NCBI GenBank assembly: GCA_029204225.1
Contig: CM055092.1
Span: 39,009,800 to 39,073,799 of the forward strand
Length of the DNA stretch: 64,000 bases
Direction: 5' to 3'
From: Diphasiastrum complanatum
Lineage: Eukaryota > Streptophyta > Lycopodiopsida > Lycopodiales > Lycopodiaceae
Shown: positions 23,462 to 36,800 of the stretch, one piece after another
How the letters are laid out: every line of letters starts with the position of its first letter
Position numbering within the stretch: position 1 is the first letter of the stretch
Notes under the pieces: generated by a model
Seen by the model: the letters and a program-made list of their open reading frames with translations, nothing else
Told to the model about the DNA's origin: nothing
The model's database searches: none
Made by a program: the position numbers and the translations under genes

Positions 23462-24668
23462 ACTATATATATGTCACAATCAATCTTGTGTTAAAATAAT
23501 AGTTTACATAATCATGTCAATATTATTTTGCATCTCTATACATTATAGCATTTTTTTTAAGTTTCATTCCAAACACACTAGTTGTATGCCACTTTGGTTG
23601 TCACTGAAGATGGTTGTACTTTGATTTGTCTCATACAAATCTCACTCAATAGTTGTCATAGCCATACTTCTTCCTAGGTTGCTAAACTCAATGCCTTATA
23701 TTTAGCTTATATGGTAGAAGGAGATATAGTATCTTGTTTCATACTTGATCAAGAGAAGAAACCATTACCAATGTTAAGAGTAGCCTATGGTTGGTATTAG
23801 GATCGATGGACAAAAACCACACACAAAGGTAGGATGACTCTGGATCTCCACCCACTATCATGTACCTGGCTCTACACCTATAGGCCACCATACAGATTGG
23901 AGGATCAGCGCTTGACCTCCAGGAGATCATGCACACCTCTCACATGCACAGTTACCATTGTGTTGTGGATGCCTCTCACATGCCTATTGTGTACATGTGG
24001 GCACATTGGTCCTACCTAACTTTAGGGACCCACCCTTAGTTACTAAGGGTGCCCTCCACTTAGTGGCACTCCCTATGGATATAGACGAAGCCCTCTAGAT
24101 CCTGGTACCTAAGGGCAATTATTTCGAACTACAAGACTGAGTGTCATCCCGCCGGGACACCCCTTAGGGACTAACGAGTCAGAAAGTATAGATTCAATTT
24201 GAGTAGTAGAGACATTGAATCTAGTCACAACAATAGTAGGGGTTTTTCATTATGGAGGGAAAACAAAGTTTGAAATTAGATTTGGACCTGTTATAAAAGG
24301 ATATAACTTGTGGGAAGAGAAGACATTCTATCTCTCTTATCTCATTTCGTGCTTATACATGGTTCTCTTGGGTTCATCTTTTCATTGGTGCACTATATTG
24401 GTGATATCTTGCAATCTTGTGTGTAGAATGGATATTTTATGTTATTTTTGGATCCACACATGCGAAATATAGTAGTTTACTATTTTTGTACAGATAGCAA
24501 CTTCATTATATCTTATGTTTGATGTTTGATCAGGTTCTTAGTGAGTTTGCATCTCTTTCATTAAGTAGATGTTGATTTTTCCACATTGGCAAGATTGGTA
24601 GAGTTGATTATTTCTAGCCAAAAATTAGGTTATGGATTTGGATCTTGATTGATTCCAAATTCTTCACA
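23462..24668 (+). other. Probable 5' LTR region of Copia-2
   Basis: The sequence directly before the PBS at 24669 ends in TTCACA, as an LTR should. A TATA-like TTATAAAAGG lies at about 24292. The left LTR limit cannot be set because no 3' LTR survives at the other end of Copia-2. A GC-richer block at 23810-24190 has no recognised gene. Confidence 0.4.
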
Positions 24669-25267
24669 TGGTATTAGAGCTTGTGTTGTAGGTTATGAAA
24701 GGATCAAGCACATCTATCAAGGATTTGGTGAAGATATCGATTCTAGAGCATGCTAGATTGACTTCTACCCAAAAATCGAGTTTCTTGCATATGTAGATTG
24801 GATCTTTTGTATATCAAAACTTATTTTAGGTTATTGAACTTGAGTAATTCCTATTTCACACCACACTTACTATAAATAGCCAATTTTGGATGCATTAGGA
24901 AGGTCTCACTTGTGGCTGCAAGATTCTATATCAAGTTTTAGGCAATTGCATGTAGAATTTGATATATTCAATTTTTTGTGATTTTGTAAAAACCCTAATT
25001 TTGATTGGATCTCTATTTTTTGAGGTTACTGAATTTCATTAGAGTGTGTTTCAATCTTAGGAAGTGAGAAGAGTCATTAGATTGAGGATAGATAATAGGT
25101 TGGTCAGGATTACGACATTTTGATTGTGATTTGCTAGATATAAATGTTAGAAGAGAATTAAGAGATTCCATATCTTTGTGATTTCTTTTTGGGAACATTT
25201 GTTGTATTTCAAAAGAGTGCTTTGTGCACTGGAACAAGCTGAAAGAGAAGGATCAGGTCAATGCAAC

Positions 25268-27366
25268 ATGGCTACGTCAAGTGGATACATGTTGGAAGGC
25301 AATGATAGGTTTACCTCAAGCAACTATTCATTGTGGAAAGTGAGGATGGAATCACTTTTTGAGATGAATGAAGTTTTGGATATTGTTGTAGGTTTGGAGG
25401 AGAGGCCAGCAACACAACAAGAAAAATTGAGGTATGACAAGAGGGGCAAAAGAGCTCTACACATGATCAAGATGAATGTTAGCAATGAACTTCTCAAGGA
25501 AGTTGGTAAGAGTACTACTTCGTCAAAGGATGCTCAGGATTCATTAAATAAGCTTTATGAATCCAAGTCTACTTCTATAGTGTTGACTCTAAGAAGACAA
25601 AGCTTTCAAAGTTTGCAAAAGAATGAAGAGAGTCCAATTTTTTTTTTTTGAGAGTGAAGGCTTTAAATGATGCCATTATCTTGTATTGATGAGAGCATTA
25701 AAGAAGGAGAGCTTGTTAAACTTATTCTTAATGGTTTGTTGGATGCTCAGGCTAACGTTGTACAAAGTCTTGCCATTCAAAGAACTTTGCCAAGTTTGAT
25801 TGATCTTCAAGAGATATTGATCAATGAAGAATATAGGCTTCAAACAAGAGGTGGATCTTCATCACCATCTCAAGTTGGAGAGGAGGCTATGTTCATCAAG
25901 GGCAAAAGCAAAAGTAAGTGGTCTAAAGGGCAAGATCAATGGGAGGCTTCTTCAAATGGCAAAAAGAAAGATAGGTCAAAGAACAAATCCTTCTATTGTG
26001 GCATCAAAAGGACTCATCTTCACATTGGAATGAAAATATGAGCGTCATCTTCAAATATGAGCACCAACTACCTACTGAAATAAAAATATGAGCGCCATCT
26101 CCAAATTTGAATCAAGCAAAAAAGCATGGAGATTGGATTGATGGTACAAATGTATTCATGTATGCTTGTTAATGATGGAGATCTAGATCCATGGTGGATT
26201 GATAGTGGTGCAAGCTCACACATGACTTTTCGCAAAGAGTACTTTACTTCTTTGTTGGCATATGGAGATGACAAGAAGGAAATCTACACTGCCAATGATG
26301 GCGAGTGTGCAATCAAAGGGATTGGCACAATTCCTATTTCTCTCTCGACAAATAGGAATGTTCATTTGAAGGATGTTTTGTTCATACCTTCCATTGCCAG
26401 TGTGAGTCATTTGTTAAGTAAAAGTTTCAAAGTTGAGTTTGTTGGAGATGCTTGCATGATCAAAAGGAAGGATAGCTTGATTGCAAAAGGTAAAAGGCAA
26501 GGGAAGTTGTTCAAATTAGATGCTTGTGTTATTGCTAACCAAGTTGTATTTACGACAAGTGAGCAAGAGGTTTGGCAAAAAAGGATGGGGCACAACTTCA
26601 AGTCATTGGAGGTAATGGCTAAGAAGCAAGTTGTGATTGGTCTTCCAAAATCCTTAAGTAGCATCAATCATGTTGTGAGTCTTGTGCTTTGTCAAAGTCA
26701 CAAGACTACCTTATGCTAGATCTACAAAGCCTTTTCAAGTTGTACATTTAGATATTCATGGAATTACTACAACTAGCAATAGTGGAGCTAAGATGTATGT
26801 AACTTTCATTGATGATTTTAGTCGATTTTGTTGAATCTATCTACTAAAGAGCAAACATGAAGTGTATGATGTCTTTGTTAAGCTCAAGAATGCAAGGGAC
26901 AACCAATTTTCCACAAGGATCAAGTGCTTAAGGAGTGACAATGGTGGAGAGTACATATCTACCAAGTTTAAGGCTTATTGTGATGAGCATGGGATCAAGA
27001 GGGAGTATACAACACCAAGGACCCCACAACAAAATGGAGTGGCCGAGAGGAATAATAGGATTTTATGTGAAAGTGCCAAAGCCATGAGGTTAAGTGCTAA
27101 CCTTGATAAGCCATTTTGTGATCAAGCCTTGTTGTGTGCTAATTTCTTGTGCAATAGGTGGACGAGTGCTATTTTGGATGGAGGACACCTTCTGAGATGT
27201 TATTCAAGAGGAGGCCGAGTGTCAACTTTCTTAAAACTTTTGGATGTACTTCCTATGTCAATATAACTCTTGATGATAGGAGCAAGGAGGATCCATCTTT
27301 AAGGAAAGGTATATTTGTTGGATATAGTGAGTTGACTAAAGCCTACAAGGTCTCAAGGCTTTGTTA
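25268..27366 (+). pseudogene. Copia-2 GAG-protease-integrase, broken
   Basis: The ATG at 25268 opens MATSSGYMLEGNDRFTSSNY, the same gag start as Copia-1. The frame breaks at a T-run near 25640, resumes at about 25667, and breaks again at a damaged zinc knuckle (YCGIKRTHL, near 25995) where a segment is rearranged. Protease DSGASSHM is at about 26200-26225. The pre-integrase VWQKRMGH is near 26570. The integrase core has HLDIHG, FIDDFSRF followed by an in-frame stop near 26834, RSDNGGEYI and PQQNGVAERNN. The integrase C-terminus (FGCTSYVNI, GIFVGYSE) reads in another frame to about 27350 and is cut by the nested sequence. Confidence 0.86.
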
Positions 27367-27993
27367 TGTAGTATTTTGGTGGAAATACGTGATGCAGTGG
27401 AAGTGGAGCAGGTGGGTAATGGATCGGAAGTGCGGCAGTTACCAACAATGCATTCAAGATGGATCGCACAATACAACAACGTGCAATAGAGCTAGAATGT
27501 AGACAAAAACTTGCACTATGATAATTATCAAATTGGAGTACCAGAGCGTGAAGCTGGACTCAAATCAGTGGGCGCAAATACCAAGCGTCAACTAAGTGCG
27601 TTGATAGCAGAATTCTGGAATACTAACTAACTAGATCTAAAAACTACATCGTTAAAGAATAATACATGTACATTGTTACAAAAGATGTCTGTTAGGGCGG
27701 TGACTCCACTAGATGTCAGATGATCAGTGCATTGAAAGCCTAAGAACCTCTACTTATAGTCCCATAGAAGGTAGCCATTATTTAATAGTCTGTGGGTCGA
27801 ATTTTCTAGTTAATAGTATCAAAAAATATACGAAGGGTCAGATTTAAACAAAGGGTTGGATTTATACACTATGAACTAGGTCAAATAAATCAGAATCGAT
27901 TCGATGTAATCTAGGGTCGAAGACGCCCGAATATTTTTCGTCTTGATCTGATCCGATCTAGGGTTGGAAAATCACACTTTGATGGGATTGGCG
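27367..27993 (-). repeat. 3' LTR of the nested minus-strand copia
   Basis: Homologous throughout to 28805-29430. It contains several GGGTCGAATTTT-type motifs. Its right end merges with RT coding sequence of the element. Confidence 0.8.
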
Positions 27994-28660
27994 AACTTCA
28001 AGGTCGGCTGCAGCTACATAGGAGAGAAGTAAACGAATTGAAACATGCTTTACCACAGGACTGAAAGTTTCAAAATAATCTAGATCTGGGATCTGGGAGA
28101 CGCCTTTGCCTACCAATCTGGCCTTGTATCGATTTATTTTACCTTTAGCATCATACTTCACTTTGAATAACCACTTGCATGGGATCGGATTCTAATCCTT
28201 TGGCGGCTCAGTTACTGTCCACATTTTATTCTTGATCAGAGAATCAAATTTTGCATCCATGGCTGCTTTCCACTGGTCAGCATCAGGTGTTGACATTGCC
28301 TCATGAACGATTTTTGGTTCTTGCACAAAATAATAGGTCGGATTATCCATATATTGGGATGGAGGCTGTTTGGGTCAATTTGATCTTCTGGGTTGAATTT
28401 TGACCCTTTGATGTTATTGTTGAGGTTCTGACTCACTGTTCGAGTCAATATCGATAATTTGTTGTTCGACCCTTGGGTCGAATTTTGGATTTCTCGATCC
28501 TTGGGTCGAAGTTTGACTGTTCGATCCTTGGCTCAGATTTTTTGGAGCTTTTCCCTAATGGTCGAGAAATTGGTCTTCTATGAATATGACATCTCTACTC
28601 GTGATGGTAGTTCTCTCCATCGAGTTTGTCAATTAAAGAGGAACTAGAAGTAGAATCCAT
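27994..28660 (-). pseudogene. Gag start fused to integrase-RT linker (deletion derivative)
   Basis: The minus strand starts at about 28660 with MDSTSSSSLIDKLDGENY, a copia gag N-terminus. After about 20 codons it changes to DVIFIEDQF, typical of the linker between integrase and RT. The RT N-terminus follows (KYDAKGKINRYKARLVGKG, ETFSPVVKHVSIRLLL) and stops being RT-like at about 28000. Most of gag, protease, integrase and the rest of RT and RH are absent. It cannot encode any enzyme and would need help in trans. Confidence 0.75.
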
Positions 28661-28804
28661 TCTAGTATTGGTACAATATCGTTGGTAGAAACAACAATAA
28701 CGAGATACTGTTGCCTGCGCACTTGCTAAGATGAAGTCTTGGTAGAAACAAGATTGAATCTGCAATAAAAATTTCAGATTACTAAGCCACCTGCTCTGAT
28801 ACCA

Positions 28805-29430
28805 TGTAGTATTTTGGTGAAAATGCGTGATGCAACGGAAGTGGAGTAGGTGGTTATTGGATCGGAAGTGTGGCAATTTTTCAACAATGTATTCAAGATG
28901 GATCGAACAATACAACAACATGCAATAGAACTAGAACGTAGCCAAAAACTTGCACTCTCATAATTATCAAAATGGAGTACAAGAGCGTGAAGCCGAGTAC
29001 AAATCAGTGGGTGCAAATACCAGGCTTCAGCTGAGTTTGTTGATAGTAGAATTCTGAAATACTAACTAGCTGAATCTAAAACTACTTAGCCACTGATCAT
29101 CGTTACAGAATAATCCCTGTACATTGTTACAAAACATGCCTATCAGGACGTTGACTCCACTTGATGTCAGATGATCAATGCATTGAAAGCCTGTGAAACT
29201 CTACTTACAGTCCCACAGAAGGTAGCCATCATTCAACGGTTTGTGGGTCGAATTTTCTAGTTAACAATATTGAGAAATATACAAAGGGTTGGATTAATAC
29301 ATTGTGAACCAGGGTGGTCGAATAAATCAGAACCGATCAGATCCGATCTAAAGTCGAACACGCCCAAATATTTTTTGCCTCAATCTGATCCGATCCAGGG
29401 TCGAAAAATCACACTTTGATGTGATTGACG
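28805..29430 (-). repeat. 5' LTR of the nested minus-strand copia
   Basis: Matches 27367-27993 and lies next to the PBS. Confidence 0.8.
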
Positions 29431-29564
29431 TTGGGTTGAAAAAAGGCTTGGGTGGGAAAAATTCGATTCTGAATTTTTTGATACTTTGTAAGAAAATTCG
29501 AGACTTTTTTTTTTTGTAGTTTTCAAGAATAGATATAAATAGGATTTTTCAAGATCATTACCTA

Positions 29565-30360
29565 ATGGAACAGGGCTTGAGCATGAAATTCCAACATGCT
29601 ATGAGTGAGTATGATCATTCACTTTATTATAGGTTTGCTGGAAATGACGCTACCATTTTGCTAATCTATGTGGATGATATCATCTTGAGTGGTGGAGACA
29701 ACCAAAATGTGGAGGATATCAAGAGTGCTCTTAAGAGTGAGTTTGAGGTGCATGATCTTCATTTGCATTACATTCCATAAATAGAAGTGATTAGATCTTC
29801 TCAATCTACTTTCATTTGTCAAGAGGAGTATGTCAATTCTATTCTAAAAAGATTTCATATGGTAGATGCAAAATCTTGTGATACACCTATGGAGTCAAAT
29901 GTAAAGCTAACTACAAGAGGTAATGAAAGATCCTTCAAGGATATTAGGAAGCTAGTGTGGAAATCTGCAAAATTTGCATTTTTCACAGCTAGTTGGTTCA
30001 CTTTTCTATCTAACCATCACAATACCAAATTTAAGCAATTGTGTTGGGAGATTGAGCCAATTCATAAGAAATCCTAGTGAGGAGCATTGGAAGCTAGGAA
30101 AATGAGTTTTGGGGTACATCATTGGAACTCGAGATTTTGGCATATTGTATGAGGGATCTTTACCTAACTTGTTTGGATTTTCAGATTCGGACTTTGTTGG
30201 AGATAAAATGGATAGGAAATCCATACGTGCTCATTGTATTTTTATAGGTGATGGAGCTATATCATGGATGTCAAAGAAACAAGCCACTATCTCATTGTCA
30301 TCTAGTGAGGCCAAGTACGAAGCACTTACACATTGCACAAAGGAGATGGTATGGATTTGA
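29565..30360 (+). pseudogene. Copia-2 late RT and RNase H
   Basis: RT resumes at EYDHSLYYRF and contains YVDD (about 29667-29678) and LHYIP followed by a stop at about 29778. GNERSFKDIRKL is followed by a scrambled stretch with a stop near 30075. RNase H reads GFSDSDFVGDKMDRKS, WMSKKQATISLSSSEAKYEAL and ends at a TGA at 30358-30360. The wording is close to the 10.3-11.0 kb fragment. Confidence 0.83.
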
Positions 30361-30364
30361 GAAG

Positions 30365-30990
30365 TGGTGAATAAAACAAATATTTTGAAATAAAAATTAG
30401 TGCATCTACAGAATGGAAGCAATTAAATCTAAATTTTGAAATGTTTTGAAAGACAATAGAAAAGAAATAGAAAGGCCTAAGGAGCATCAATAAGGACATA
30501 ACAAACACTACAAGAAAGTGAAGGATTTGCAACACTACTTTGTACTGTTTTCAATTTAAACATAGCTAAAAAATGGGTGCGAGACTGGTCAGAGGATGCG
30601 AAACTTCCGAGTTTTGACCGCGCGATGGTATAAACCTTTGAAATTTCTTGTTCTAAGCCTTGGAAACTTTTTTGGTAACATCTTTGAAATCAGTGCATTT
30701 CTTAAAGGAATGATCTGAGGTATATACTGTCACTGATGAAAAAATGCTACCCTCAATATAAGCCTTGGTATATTACAAAATTGACTAATAGATTTTCAGG
30801 AATATATGCTTATCAACACATGGAATTTAATTATATATCAACAAAAGAGGCCATTTATTTCAATGAAAACCAAAATCTAAAAGAATAGGACATGACAATA
30901 TTATCATGATCATGATTAAATGCGTAGACATCATGACACAAAACTTATTTTTGCATCCAACCAATCAATAAAATAAATAAGGAGAGTTGA
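30365..30990. repeat. Dispersed repeat, copy A
   Basis: About 620 bp match 48478-48890 in the same orientation. Shared stretches include AATAAAACAAATATTTTG, GGAAGCAATTAAATCTAAA, GCCTTGGTATATTACAAAA and AACAAAAGAGGCCATTTAT. Copy B lacks about 200 bp present here (about 30485-30685). The sequence to the right runs to a minus-strand gypsy-type PBS, so it may be the internal 5' region of such an element. Confidence 0.85.
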
Positions 30991-31437
30991 TCAAATTATA
31001 GAGAACAGAAGGTTGTGCAAAAAATGAACCAAACAAGGTAGAAAAATAAAAAAAATCCTGAAGTTTCTAATTTTTGACAAGTTTATAGAATTTTGTTGCT
31101 GACTTCAAAAATTTGTAACTTGCTCAATACTTAACGAAATTTAAAGAAAATTATATGTCTAGAAAGCCCTTTCAATGCTCTGCAATCTTACTATTCATAT
31201 CGAATTACAAAGAATAGAAAGTCGTGCGAAAATTGAATAAAAAATGGCAGAAAAGTAAAAATAAAGACAAAAAATACAGTCTCCCCTCATTTTTTGAACG
31301 TTTTTGGACATAACTCTCACAAATGACATCCATAATGCAAAACTAACCTTAGCATGCCAAAACCAAGATGTCTAAATGCAAGATAACCACCATACATGTA
31401 TCATAAACATGTTGAAAATGAAAAATTGGTGTAGCTC

Positions 31438-31457
31438 CTCAGCAATGGTGCCAAAAT
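31438..31457 (-). other. Candidate gypsy-type PBS
   Basis: On the minus strand ATTTTGGCACCATTGCTGAG resembles, with G-to-A type changes, the TTTTGGCGCCGTTGCCGGGG signature found between LTR and leader in plant Ty3/gypsy elements. On the plus strand TGTAGCGGGG follows at 31458, a plausible LTR end. The LTR would extend to the right through the (TC)n array. Confidence 0.5.
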
Positions 31458-31680
31458 TGTAGCGGGGATTTCCTATCCACCTTCAAACCTAGATCTAAGC
31501 TCAATCAAGCATCAAGAGATGAAGATGAGTATCTTGTTATCACACAGAGATTCGTTCCCATGAGAGCAATAGCATAGTTCATAATCAAGCACATGCTCAT
31601 GATCCACATCTAACACTAACCATTAACACTACATCCATTAACACTAGCAATCAACACTACTCAAGTAATGATAGATCTTA

Positions 31681-31792
<112 letters not shown>

Positions 31793-31899
31793 AAATTATA
31801 ATAAAGATAAACTCCAACAAGCATCAAATTCAACAATTAGCAAATCCAAAGAAAACATGAGAGATAGAGAAGGAAAGAAGAAGAGCAAGGACATTACAT

Positions 31900-32235
31900 A
31901 TCCATTTAAAAGATGGTCCACCTGCCTTTCAACTACACCATTGGACTGAGGTGAGTAGCTTGTTGTGAATTGTTGTTGTATTCTATTGGCCTTGGAGAAT
32001 TCTTCAGATTGTGGAGATAAATTCTCCCCCTCCATCTGAACGTAGATCTTTGATTTTTCTCTGGGTCAAATTTCTTGATGATGCCTTGAACTGTTTGAAG
32101 AACTTGAATGTTTTTTATTTGTTCTTCGAAAAAAAAAGTAGCAGTCCTCTGAGAGAAGTCGCTAGCAAGCTTTGGAAGTATGAACTTCGAAGAAGGCTTC
32201 TCAAAATCAAGATGAATAGACCAATCCACAACCAA
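31900..32235 (-). pseudogene. Copia integrase core fragment
   Basis: On the minus strand, over two frames, FKFFKQFKA and IKDLRSDGG precede SKANRIQQQFTTSYSPQSNG and VVERQ. These are the second Asp and the Glu regions of a copia integrase. One stop and a frameshift are present, and nothing of the rest of pol follows on this strand. Confidence 0.7.
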
Positions 32236-32239
32236 AGAA

Positions 32240-33000
32240 GAAAATGTTTTGCAAATATTAGAAGTGCACTAATCATGACATCCAAGATTGCTAAAAAACT
32301 AAAGCTCAACAACAACAACAAAAAGAAGTTGAATCAACATGCCGATGCCATTGTAAAAATATCTCAACACCACATTGAAGAAATGGATGAAAATATGTTC
32401 ATGGCTAATCACCAAAATGCACATAATAATGAGACTTGGTTCCTTTTCTAGAGCCACATAGTATATGGCAAGTCATCAAGAACAGTTTCAAAGCTATTCA
32501 TCTCTCAATACCAAGAAATTTGATCACCTTGGTGATAGAAGCTCAGACTAAAAATGCATTGTTAACTTAAATTTTCAGAATAGTAAAATCAAACTCATCT
32601 TAAAAGTTTTATGTGTTCCTAATCTTTTTACTAACTTGTTGTCTATCAACATGATTACCAATTTAGGACATAGAGTAAAGTTTGAATCAAATAACTATAA
32701 GATTCTTGATAAGATAATACTTTGCATACCTATGTTCTTGTCATTATAGAATTAATTTGGCACTACAAGCTTGGCCATCTTAATCATATATTGAATTTTG
32801 AGTATGTATGGACAATCTCTAGTATTTGATTTGGACTATCTTGATAGGAAAGTCCACTTACCAGTCTATCAAAGTTGTATCGTAGAAAAATAGACTAGAA
32901 TACCATCTAGATCAAATTATAAGCATGTCTTTAAGGATTTATTAGATTTTTTTCATATAAATATATGTGGTCCAATGCAAAAAAATTCAATTGAGTCTGA
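32240..33000 (+). pseudogene. Copia protease and pre-integrase fragment
   Basis: Plus-strand remnants in shifting frames: a basic stretch with a degenerate knuckle, then NNETWFLFS followed by a GATYHM-like protease active-site remnant near 32450. VLCVPNLFTNLLSINMI lies near 32600 and LWHYKLGHLNH near 32760. A KDLLDFFHINICGPMQ block near 32930 marks the integrase N-terminus. It is opposed in direction to the integrase piece at 31.9-32.2 kb, so the two are from different copies or an inversion. Confidence 0.65.
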
Positions 33001-33189
33001 AAGGCAACAAATTTCTCTTCAATAGGCATAGTTCCTCTGTGCTCATGAACATTAGACAAAGCCCTCCTCAAACAATCTTCACCTACAAGAAGGCCCTCAC
33101 CATCATCATAATCAATGCACGACAACAAGTCTTCAATTTTAAAATCTATAATATCAGAGAACTCAGAAATGGTGTCGGTTAATAGACAA

Positions 33190-35090
33190 AGAACCTCATG
33201 CTTCCGATCGTCAGATGTTTACGTTACTGCATATTTACTCACATTGTCACACAAAGTCCGTAGAAATATATAAGATTCAAAGACATATATCTACACGACA
33301 GTCAAACTATTGAAGGTAGTCAATTATTGAGCAAAGTCAAACTACCAAAGGAGCATCGACTATTGATTGGTGTGCGAATGTTCAATTTCAAACAACTATT
33401 GAATCGAGCATTCAAAATCTTGTCACCTTTAAACTCCAGTTATTTGACTTCGACTCGAATCGACTTGAATCAAAAAATTGTCGAATTCTTTTGTGGTACT
33501 ACTCAAAATAAATCTAGTCATCTATACTAGCCACTCCGACTACTGTGAAACTGCCTTGACAATGACAACAACTACATCACCATTTGTCTAGATAGCGACA
33601 ACCACAACTGTCGCCTACCAGTACAATGACATCCACGATCTTTGTCTACCCGTACCTGGACCATGATATCTACTACTTCAGCCAAGATCCACATTAGATT
33701 GCTCAACGTGTCTATGCCCTCTTTCATTCATATATATACACATACATCTGCACAAATGTACACATCCATTCATAGATACACACAATAGATGTTTTCACAA
33801 TTTGCTGAATATGCAAATTGTTCTGATGCATGTCTACTTTATTTCCCAACTTTAGGGTACTATGCTGATGGAAACTAGTTGCATGGCGATTTTGTGAGTG
33901 ATTGTGGCATGCATGTTAGGTCTACAATTGTTTTCATTGGTGATATGCATGTATTCTGACAGTTCTACCATAAACTAGGGAAAGTGGCTAACGATTTCAA
34001 AAAACTAAATTTTACGTAAAAAAATTCCATAATAACGATTTGTAATTGATGTCATATGCTTTGCATGCAAGTCTCACATTATATTAGTGACATTAGAAAT
34101 CGAATAGTATATCTTATTATTATTTCGATTGCCTTTGTACTGATAGTATTTTCATCAACATTTTAAGTTACATAGAATCTTTTGCAAAAAAAAGATTGGG
34201 CTTATTTAAGCTATAAGTAGTTCATATCTATTGGTTTTATACTAATAATTTACTACTTATTTAAAGATTTCTCTTGGATGTGCTCGTTTGTGTGGTGCAT
34301 TGGAGTTAAACTCCTAACCACATGCCTAAGAAAGGAAGTGCTAACTAGCCCACTACTTGTTGGAGGACCTTACCAATCATATAGAGGTGTTATGTGATTT
34401 TTTTTAGAAGTTGGATTGAGATTTTTGTAGGTGAGGGGAATGGTCTCAAACTAAGGCCCTTCAATCAAAAGTGAAGAATCTTCCTGCTTTTATTAAGGAT
34501 GGGAAAGCCCATCAATGTACAAACACATGAAAGTATATAGAATGATAATGAACGACAAAGAAAAGCTGAAAAGCTTAATAAAACTTAAAATATTTAATTA
34601 ATTACCCAAAACCAACTGCTTGTTGTAAATCACTAGCTAGAATATTGTCATTAATAGGTAATGCAAGAAGCTTTGAAGCAGTCGCTCCTGCAAATTGAGC
34701 TCGTCGAATAATTGAAAGTGCTTGTGAACGCTGCAATGTTACATGCACCTTCCACTTGGACGGTGTGTGTAAAAAAAATTTACAATAAAAAAAAAATGTA
34801 AAAAAATGAATTCACGTCGGGGAAGGGCCTCGAAGCCTGACCTTCTCCCGCCCTCCGGCCTGAAGAGTCATAAACTCCATGAAATCATTGGAGAACTTTT
34901 CATTCACAAAAATCTTTTGTCACACAAATGGCATTACACATATCCTCCTTTAACTATGTGAGTGGAAGGAAGGTTGAGTTTGGGAAAATCCTACTGAGTA
35001 AGGTGGGATTTCAAAAACGGAGGAAGTAATTTGAGGGTCACTCAAGACTTCCTCGTGTCGTTGGCCCCATTGGTTGCGCGTGAGGTTACT
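33190..35090. other. Gene-free stretch upstream of ARF-B
   Basis: No coding region was recognised. A minus-strand sequence near 34480-34530 resembles the possible LINE tail at 20.05 kb. A short GC-rich island with GGGAAGGGCCTCGAAGCC lies at 34818-34866. Confidence 0.5.
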
Positions 35091-35093
35091 AGA

Positions 35094-35118
35094 CGCTCAT
35101 TGGCTGCTCTGCGTCATC
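35094..35118 (+). promoter_or_regulatory. Shared promoter module of ARF-B
   Basis: CTCATTGGCTGCTCTGCGTCA matches the ARF-A upstream module with two mismatches and lies about 220 bp before the ATG. It contains a CCAAT box (ATTGG) and a TGACG-type core on the opposite strand. Confidence 0.55.
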
Positions 35119-35200
35119 ACCCAAGAAAAACAAATATGAAATCCTTCGTCAAGGAAAGCCTGCTGCTGCTGCTGCTGGCTACTCGCTACTTGCGTGCTCT

Positions 35201-35208
35201 TATTTAAA
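35201..35208 (+). promoter_or_regulatory. Candidate TATA box of ARF-B
   Basis: TATTTAAA lies 124 bp upstream of the ARF-B ATG, after a (CTG)n-like run at 35160-35177. The sequence just before it, CTACTTGCGTGCTCT, recurs upstream of ARF-C as CTACTTGCGTGTTCT near 45904. Confidence 0.5.
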
Positions 35209-35324
35209 TTCAGTAGTTAGTGAATACCAGGAACGAATACTGATAAACCAGAGACACGCAGAGATCGATCGTAGCCATTTCAGAGGATTGCTTGAAAGAG
35301 AGGACAGCAGCGTTTAGAGCAAAC

Positions 35325-36309
<985 letters not shown>

Positions 36310-36542
36310 TATATGCATAAGCATATGTGAAATATAATAACAAGTTTTTGCAAAACAATTTTTTTTTGATCATACAAAATCCTTTGCAGATTGCAAATAA
36401 AAACAAATGCTTGATGTCAGCATAAGTTTGGGGATTGGACCCTTTTCCTTTTATGACATTACCTTGCAAAATGCAATACTTTATGGATTATGGAATGAGC
36501 GGGGCAGATGACATTATGCCCGCCTCATTCCATTGTGTTGCC

Positions 36543-36715
36543 GCTTTTTCACATGACTATTATGCAGAAGAATCTGCATTTGAAACATAATCACCTGCTT
36601 TTTCACATGACCACTATGGAGTAGAATCTGCATTTGAAACATAATCAACGGTTTCTAAGTTAAACTTTTTTCACAGGACCATATGAAGCAGAATTTGTAT
36701 TTGAAAAACATAATC
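36543..36715. repeat. Three tandem copies of a 54-67 bp unit
   Basis: GCTTTTTCACATGAC and TCTGCATTTGAAACATAATC recur from 36543, from 36597 and, more diverged, from about 36665, just downstream of ARF-B. Confidence 0.85.
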
Positions 36716-36800
36716 AATGTTGAAATTAGTAGTTCACTTATTCTGCTTTTTAAGGGTACGTGCACATAAAACCATTTGCCACATTGCTATGAACTCTATT

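Larger units (their letters stand above)
27367..29430 (-). mobile_element. Minus-strand copia deletion derivative nested in Copia-2
   Basis: Two direct repeats of almost equal length, 27367-27993 and 28805-29430, are its LTRs. Both begin on the plus strand with TGTAGTATTTTGGTG. The PBS reads TGGTATCAGAGC on the minus strand at 28793-28804, next to the right-hand LTR, which is therefore its 5' LTR. The internal region is only about 800 bp. I could not find a matching target duplication, so insertion cannot be separated from later rearrangement. Confidence 0.8.
24669..30360 (+). mobile_element. Copia-2, internally split copia element
   Basis: A PBS variant TGGTATTAGAGC (24669-24680) is followed by leader, gag (25268), protease and integrase to about 27366. 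A minus-strand copia derivative occupies 27367-29430. Late RT and RNase H resume at about 29565-30360. The RT N-terminal half is absent, so a deletion accompanied or followed the interruption. The 3' LTR is missing; at about 30365 the sequence changes to a dispersed repeat. Confidence 0.8.

Noticed and set aside
35292-35324. Upstream in-frame Met codon (MKERTAAF) extending ARF-B
   Set aside because: The Met-Gly start at 35325 matches both paralogues and is needed for myristoylation; the upstream part is a conserved 5' leader that is out of frame or absent in the others.
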